DNA of 9,864 nt from Rhodospirillales bacterium (GTDB lineage Bacteria; Pseudomonadota; Alphaproteobacteria; Rhodospirillales; Casp-alpha2), in contig JAJFIE010000250.1 in NCBI GenBank assembly GCA_021775275.1, positions 1-9,864 on the forward strand, written 5' to 3'. Below, one piece after another: positions 6,786 to 9,864 of the stretch. The notes under the pieces are model-generated. The model saw only the letters and a list, made by a program, of their open reading frames with translations, was not told the DNA's origin and searched no databases. Both the position numbers and the translations under genes were made by a program. Positions within the stretch are counted from its first letter, which is position 1, and the number at the start of each line of letters is the position of its first letter.

Positions 6786-6817
6786 TTCGGAAATTCAGGG
6801 GACACCGTGCTCAATTT
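6786..6817. repeat. short motif resembling IS200/RAYT-associated sequence
   Basis: The stretch from TTCGG through AAATTCAGGGGACACC (6791-6806) to GTGCTCAATTT (6807-6817) has AAATT/AATTT ends (6791-6795, 6813-6817). It resembles the AATTCGGGGGACACCATACTTAATT-type sequence that I recall near IS200-like/REP-associated tyrosine transposase genes in many proteobacteria. No transposase gene is present. The right end overlaps the last codons of the GIY-YIG gene. The family link is from memory only. Confidence 0.35.
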
Positions 6818-7052
6818 AGAGGAATCTTTTCTTTGCAAATGCCCTGCCCGACCCGGATTTGAAGTATTTTTCCAGCTCACGGGCGTGCCGTTCCGTCTCA
6901 ACGGCGACATAGGATTTGAGGGCACACGGCAGATAACCCTTTGTTGACTGGACCTGCCCCGACTGGTGGCTGGCGACACGCCTTTTCAGATCATTCGTCG
7001 ATCCGACGTATGTATTTCCGTTGTGTAATTGAAGAAAGTAGACATACCACAT
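6816..7052 (-). CDS. small GIY-YIG nuclease-domain protein (UPF0213/YhbQ-like)
   Basis: A single GIY-YIG domain of about 78 aa from the ATG at 7052. The opening MWYVYFLQLHNG gives the 'GIY' strand (YVY) and NTYVGSTNDLKRR gives the 'YIG' strand and the conserved catalytic Arg. S-H-Q-S-G follows, and the late RELEKYFKSGSG carries the likely metal-binding Glu. The end AFAKKRFL is usual for this family. Starts at 7061 (ATG, MAKMW) and 7094 (GTG, preceded by AAGGGG 5 nt away) are also possible. I prefer 7052 because the domain begins there and GAAGGG lies about 9 nt upstream. Family members are presumed structure-selective DNA endonucleases, but the role of the free-standing small forms is not settled. 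It lies just beyond the 3' end of tRNA-Ser, same strand, inside the putative islet. Confidence 0.85.
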   Translation of the reverse strand: MWYVYFLQLHNGNTYVGSTNDLKRRVASHQSGQVQSTKGYLPCALKSYVAVETERHARELEKYFKSGSGRAFAKKRFL

Positions 7053-7132
7053 TTTTGCCATCCCTTCGCTTCTTGTAGAAGCTACGGGAGACACTCCTAC
7101 CCCTTAAAGCCTTCGTGTGCCAATCCACTCCG

Positions 7133-7182
7133 TGGCCTGCCGCCCGAAGCCTTAGGCGTAGGGTGGCGGAGGGAGCGGGATT
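7133..7182 (+). repeat. right att-like direct repeat at the tRNA-Ser 3' end
   Basis: The partner of the repeat at 5731-5783. Block one (7133-7148) is an exact 16-nt match. After 15 unrelated bases, block two (7164-7182) matches 17 of 19 positions and is the 3' part of the functional tRNA. The CCGCC/GGCGG arms (7140-7144 and 7165-7169) are also found in the left copy (5738-5742 and 5766-5770). The distance between corresponding points of the two repeats is about 1.4 kb. Confidence 0.7.
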
Positions 7183-7253
7183 CGAACCCGCGTTAGAGTT
7201 ACCCCTAAACACGCTTTCCAAGCGTGCGCCTTCAGCCACTCGGCCACCCCTCC
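7164..7253 (-). tRNA. tRNA-Ser(GGA)
   Basis: A 90-nt cloverleaf including an encoded CCA (complement of 7164-7166). The acceptor stem GGAGGGG/TCCCTCC pairs fully with one G-U, and the discriminator is G. The anticodon stem CACGC/GCGTG encloses the loop TTGGAAA, giving anticodon GGA, which reads UCC and UCU. The long variable arm (TTAGGG/CTCTAA with a GTAA loop) is the class II feature expected of tRNA-Ser. The T-arm GCGGG-TTCGAAT-CCCGC is perfect. Its 3' end is the site of the direct repeat described for the islet. Confidence 0.97.
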
Positions 7254-7338
7254 GCAGGAGAACTCAGGGATGGGCCATCGCCATCCAGAGCAGCCGCAAC
7301 CTATCTTAGACATGGCACCGGGGCAAGGCCTCTCGACA

Positions 7339-7370
7339 CCCGAATTGCACGGTTTTTGCGGCAATTCGGG
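7339..7370. promoter_or_regulatory. perfect 10-bp inverted repeat between tRNA-Ser and the receiver gene
   Basis: CCCGAATTGC (7339-7348) and GCAATTCGGG (7361-7370) are perfect inverted copies around a 12-nt spacer. They lie in the 239-nt gap between the divergent tRNA and receiver genes. A near-palindrome CGCCGG-C-CCGGCG (7376-7388) and a repeated GGCCCGGC (7380-7387, 7396-7403) follow. It could be an operator or a stem-loop in a leader. No run of T follows on the plus strand, so terminator is less likely. Confidence 0.5.
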
Positions 7371-7434
7371 GAACTCGCCGGCCCGGCGAATTCGAGGCCC
7401 GGCTTGCGCGCATTGGTGTCCGCGTGCAGCCATC

Positions 7435-7464
7435 TTGAAACCACCCCTCTAATACCTCTAGACT
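7435..7464 (+). promoter_or_regulatory. possible promoter of the receiver gene
   Basis: TTGAAA (7435-7440) and TAGACT (7459-7464) are separated by 18 nt and lie 28 nt before the ATG at 7493. The -10 match is modest. The shared box CTAATACCTC (7449-7458) falls between the two hexamers. Confidence 0.35.
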
Positions 7465-7492
7465 TATGGTATCGAACACAGGGAGGCCCCAG

Positions 7493-8074
7493 ATGACCGA
7501 GACCCCACCGGATGATCCGAACACGCAAGGCGCCATGCGGACACGGCGCGAGACCATCTGTGAAGCCGACCGCTCGCTCGATATTCTGTTGGTTGATGAC
7601 AATCCCATGAACCAGCAAACCATTGGATTCATTGTGGACCGCATGGGTCATGAGACATCGGTGGCGGCGACGGCGCAGGAGGGGATTGATCTCGCCCGGG
7701 AGGCGTATTTCGATATTATCCTCATGGATATCAACCTGCCGGATATGAGTGGCACGGAAGCCACCCGCCAGCTACGCGCCGATCCGGGTCGTTCCGGTTT
7801 AAGACCGATCCTGGCGATAACCGCCGATACGGAACCTGAACACCTCGCCGCCTACAGGGAAGCCGGCATGAACGGATGCATTTCCAAACCCGTGGATAAC
7901 AGACATCTGGCCCGCGACTTCGACGAAGTAATCGGCGAAACCATCCATCACATTTCAGAACGCGATGTCCCCCTGACAGCGGTGGACCTGGCGCGCGAAG
8001 AAGCCGATAAAAAAGCCGCAACGGGGCGTGACAAAAATATTGCCGCCTTTCTGGCGTCATTGAATGTCGACTAA
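7493..8074 (+). CDS. stand-alone response-regulator receiver protein
   Basis: A 193-aa protein with one CheY-like receiver domain at about residues 29-150. Acidic pocket Asp35-Asp36, phosphoacceptor Asp79 (in IILMDINLPDMSG), Thr110 and Lys132 (SKP) are all present, so it should be phosphorylatable. The sequence style (LLVDDNPMNQQ, LDI..., ITADTEPEH) is that of receivers attached to hybrid histidine kinases, but no kinase or output domain is present. An N-terminal 28-residue extension is Pro/Asp/Arg-rich, and a C-terminal helix of about 45 charged residues follows the domain. ATG at 7493 is chosen over 7466 because AGGGAGG (7480-7486) is spaced 6 nt before it. The partner kinase is not in the window. 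It is followed after 20 nt by the dioxygenase-like gene, probably co-transcribed. Confidence 0.9.
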   Translation: MTETPPDDPNTQGAMRTRRETICEADRSLDILLVDDNPMNQQTIGFIVDRMGHETSVAATAQEGIDLAREAYFDIILMDINLPDMSGTEATRQLRADPGRSGLRPILAITADTEPEHLAAYREAGMNGCISKPVDNRHLARDFDEVIGETIHHISERDVPLTAVDLAREEADKKAATGRDKNIAAFLASLNVD

Positions 8075-8088
8075 TACCTCCAGAGGTA
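8075..8088 (+). promoter_or_regulatory. inverted repeat covering the dioxygenase-gene ribosome site
   Basis: TACCTC-CA-GAGGTA is a perfect 6-bp inverted repeat directly after the receiver stop codon. Its right arm is the ribosome-binding sequence of the gene starting at 8095. It also belongs to the box CTAATACCTC(C/T)AGA shared with the receiver promoter region (7449-7462). Confidence 0.4.
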
Positions 8089-8094
8089 ACGACA

Positions 8095-8448
8095 ATGGAT
8101 GAAAACGCCACCGGCTACCATGCCCACATCTATTATGATGCCGCGACGAAAGCGACCGCAGGTCGTGTCCGGGATGCCATAGCGGCGCAACTTCCGGATG
8201 TGGTGATTGGGAACTGGCATGACGAGCCGGTTGGGCCACACCCCACGGGCAGTTATCAGATTGCCTTTTCACCAGACCGGGTTGCCAGTGTGGTTCCGTG
8301 GCTGATGTTGAACCGCCAGGGACTGGTCGTGCTGGTTCACCCGGAAACGGGCGACGACCTGGCCGACCACACGGAACACGCCATGTGGATGGGCGGTATG
8401 CCGGATTTGGATGTGTCCGCATTCGAAGACACCAAAACGGCTTCCTAA
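8095..8448 (+). CDS. DOPA 4,5-dioxygenase family protein
   Basis: A 117-aa single-domain protein of the usual length for this family. Recognisable motifs in order are YHAHIYYD (8-15, the metal-associated His-x-His), WHDEPVGPHP (41-50), YQIAF (54-58), PWLMLNR (68-74), GLVVLVHPETGDDLADH (76-92) and the late HAMWMG (95-100). Family members such as the fungal muscaflavin-forming enzyme cleave the catechol ring of DOPA by extradiol chemistry. Many bacterial members have no known substrate, so the reaction is inferred only from the family. ATG at 8095 has GAGGTAA about 7 nt upstream. It follows the receiver gene by 20 nt. Its stop codon (8446-8448) overlaps the stop of the convergent M24 gene. Confidence 0.85.
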   Translation: MDENATGYHAHIYYDAATKATAGRVRDAIAAQLPDVVIGNWHDEPVGPHPTGSYQIAFSPDRVASVVPWLMLNRQGLVVLVHPETGDDLADHTEHAMWMGGMPDLDVSAFEDTKTAS

Positions 8449-9671
8449 GCGCCAACCACCACCAGTTCCCGCGGCATGTCAGTCAGAATCTCAAGACCGT
8501 TTTCAGTCATCAGGTATGAATCGATCCATCCCGCGCCGGAACCACCGGGCCAGCCATCAAAAACGTCATACTGCACTTCGAAATTGAATACCATGCCCGG
8601 CTTCATGGTCGGGACGGCAACCAGATCGAAAGGTTGCGGACGATGACGGTCCACCCAGTCGGGCGGAAATGCGATGCCCAACACATACCCCCCGATGAAC
8701 CATTCATAACGGGCGCGATCCACACCTGAAGTCGCAAAAAACCCGTCCGCCGCATCCTGCACACGGCTGAACGGATCGCCGGGCTGGACACCGTCTGCAA
8801 TGGCCTGACTGCACCCGGCGGACCGGTCCATCAGGTCATGCCAGCGCGGATCGATTTCACCAACGGCAAAACTGCGGCTGAGATTGACATGATAGCGATG
8901 CAGGCTGGCGCCGAAGTCCACATGTACCACGTCTCCGGACTCGAGCGCCCGGTGGGCCGCCGGGCTATGGTGGTTGCCGGACCGTGCGCCGCTGGCGATC
9001 ATGTTGCGAATGCCCGGATGGCCGCATCCGTTCTTCATCAGGTCGTGACAAATGATAGCGTCAACTTCGTATTCCATCATGCCCGGTTGCATCGTACTCT
9101 GGACCTTCTCCATGGTATCGCAACAGAGAACACCTGCCTGGCGCATGAGGTCGACTTCCAGCGGTGATTTATAAAGACGAACGTCTTCGATCACCCCGTC
9201 ATCTTCGGTGATGTCCGCCCCTGCCTCGCGAAAGCGCTCCGCCATGGCACGAACCAGATCCGGGTGCAGGCCGTAACTCCAAGGCTGAATGGCGACGCGT
9301 CCCTTGCCGTATCCCCGATCAAGGATTTGCGCGGCAATGGCGTCCACATGGTCCCACGCACTGCCCTTGCGGGGGCCGTATATGACATCAGTGATTTCAG
9401 GGGTCGTCGAGATGACGTTCTTGTGGGATGCGTTATCGAAGAAAACGAACGTGCCGCTGGTCGTATCGAAGTACAGGCCCGTCACCGCATAACGGTATTG
9501 CCAGATGTGATCGTGACCGCAGAGATAATAATAATCACGTGGCGCCGTCACGATGATGCCGTCATATCCGGCAGCTTCCAGTGCATCTTTAACCTTCGCG
9601 CGGCGATCTGCATACTCTTGCGGTGGGAACGGCTGCTCCCAATCGATCATGTCACGAATTGCCGATTCCAC
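8445..9671 (-). CDS. M24-fold (Xaa-Pro peptidase/creatinase-like) enzyme
   Basis: A 408-aa protein with the two-domain M24 layout: an N-terminal creatinase-type domain (about 15-160) and a C-terminal pita-bread domain (about 170-400). It starts at GTG 9671 with GGAGG 7 nt before it. The conserved shuttle-type His in NHHSPAAH (His240) is present. Of the usual five metal ligands, Asp252 and Glu365 remain, the second Asp is Asn263, the final Glu is Asp384, and the usual GHGIG region reads GYVLGIAFPPDW (Tyr329). The GYxxGIxxPPDW form is what I recall from ectoine hydrolase (DoeA)- and creatinase-type members, which do not act as classical metallopeptidases. A C-N hydrolase acting on a small nitrogen compound is therefore more likely than a dipeptidase. 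No signal peptide is seen. The upstream minus-strand gene at 9740 is probably in the same operon. Confidence 0.82.
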   Translation of the reverse strand: MESAIRDMIDWEQPFPPQEYADRRAKVKDALEAAGYDGIIVTAPRDYYYLCGHDHIWQYRYAVTGLYFDTTSGTFVFFDNASHKNVISTTPEITDVIYGPRKGSAWDHVDAIAAQILDRGYGKGRVAIQPWSYGLHPDLVRAMAERFREAGADITEDDGVIEDVRLYKSPLEVDLMRQAGVLCCDTMEKVQSTMQPGMMEYEVDAIICHDLMKNGCGHPGIRNMIASGARSGNHHSPAAHRALESGDVVHVDFGASLHRYHVNLSRSFAVGEIDPRWHDLMDRSAGCSQAIADGVQPGDPFSRVQDAADGFFATSGVDRARYEWFIGGYVLGIAFPPDWVDRHRPQPFDLVAVPTMKPGMVFNFEVQYDVFDGWPGGSGAGWIDSYLMTENGLEILTDMPRELVVVGA

Positions 9672-9739
9672 GATGGTGCCTCCAACCCTCCGGTTTCACT
9701 CAAACAAAAGCATACGCCAATCCCTGCGCGCAAGGAACT

Positions 9740-9864
9740 CTAAGCGTTATAGGCGTTCATCAGCAACGAATGAAAATGGTGAACGGCGTGCTCGCTCAGC
9801 TCGGTCCGCCCCGCATCGACCACCAGACGGCCCTGATTGTAACCCTTGGAGCGCAGGCCTTTCT
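9740..9864 (-). CDS. C-terminus of an unidentified protein (partial)
   Basis: The last 40 codons of a minus-strand gene, stop TAG at 9740-9742; the rest lies beyond the window. The peptide includes KGYNQGRLVVDAGRTELS and ends EHAVHHFHSLLMNAYNA, with four histidines in a short helix-like end. I do not recognise the family with confidence. It is 68 nt upstream of the M24-type gene in the same direction, so the two probably form one operon and may act in one catabolic pathway. Confidence 0.6.
   Translation of the reverse strand, partial: KGLRSKGYNQGRLVVDAGRTELSEHAVHHFHSLLMNAYNA

Larger units (their letters stand above)
5731..7182. mobile_element. putative small integrated islet at tRNA-Ser
   Basis: The stretch between the two direct repeats (about 1.4 kb) holds a lipoprotein gene and a GIY-YIG gene and is visibly richer in A+T than the secretion and receiver genes on either side. 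The right repeat ends in a complete tRNA gene and the left repeat carries a duplicate of the tRNA 3' end, the arrangement left when a tyrosine-recombinase element enters a tRNA 3' end. No integrase, excisionase or replication gene is present, so it is either a decayed remnant or a unit moved by functions supplied from elsewhere. A local duplication of the tRNA 3' region is the main alternative. Confidence 0.4.

Noticed and set aside
7339..7370. Rho-independent terminator
   Set aside because: The stem is perfect but no T-run follows on either strand; the only T-run is inside the loop.
7152..7433. 93-codon minus-strand open frame across the tRNA
   Set aside because: It contains the tRNA-Ser sequence itself, translating as GGVAEWLKAHAWKAC...RVRIPLPPPP, a familiar false protein from tRNA-Ser/Leu genes.

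Overview
The window looks like chromosomal DNA of an alphaproteobacterium. The evidence is protein family content (PrtD/PrtE-type type I secretion, PilZ, receiver domain, DUF2927-like lipoprotein), the fairly high GC of most genes and the tRNA-Ser sequence. No genus can be named from the sequence alone. Product names come from reading the translations by eye; no database search was run.

Region 1 (1-4789, + strand) is a type I secretion locus. It opens with the last 40 codons of a protein whose C-terminus resembles an RTX/type I secretion substrate. Next is a TIGR03032-family protein with a Lys/Ala/Pro-rich, histone-H1-like N-terminal tail. It is followed by the inner-membrane ABC exporter and, overlapping it by 4 nt, the HlyD-family adaptor. 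No TolC-like outer-membrane partner is in the window. The exporter has an unusual ABC signature (LSEGI) and a long Pro/Ala-rich C-terminal tail.

Region 2 (4790-5604) has a small minus-strand protein (tentatively DUF3467-like) convergent with the adaptor gene. Three 14-15 bp tandem repeats lie just upstream of it. A plus-strand single-domain PilZ protein follows.

Region 3 (5605-7253) is an AT-richer islet. It holds a DUF2927-like lipoprotein and a small GIY-YIG nuclease, which converge on each other. It is bounded by two imperfect direct repeats (5731-5783 and 7133-7182). The right copy runs into the 3' end of a tRNA-Ser(GGA) gene, and the left copy contains a decayed duplicate of that 3' end. 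This is the layout of an attL/attR pair from integration at a tRNA gene, but there is no integrase. A short motif resembling those near IS200/RAYT-type transposases lies between the two genes. This is the most interesting part of the window.

Region 4 (7254-9864) has a plus-strand pair, a stand-alone receiver protein and a DOPA 4,5-dioxygenase-like protein. The same 14-nt box (one mismatch) precedes both. Their end overlaps the stop of a minus-strand M24/creatinase-like enzyme whose metal ligands are partly replaced. The C-terminal 40 codons of another minus-strand gene lie upstream of the M24 gene, probably in the same operon.
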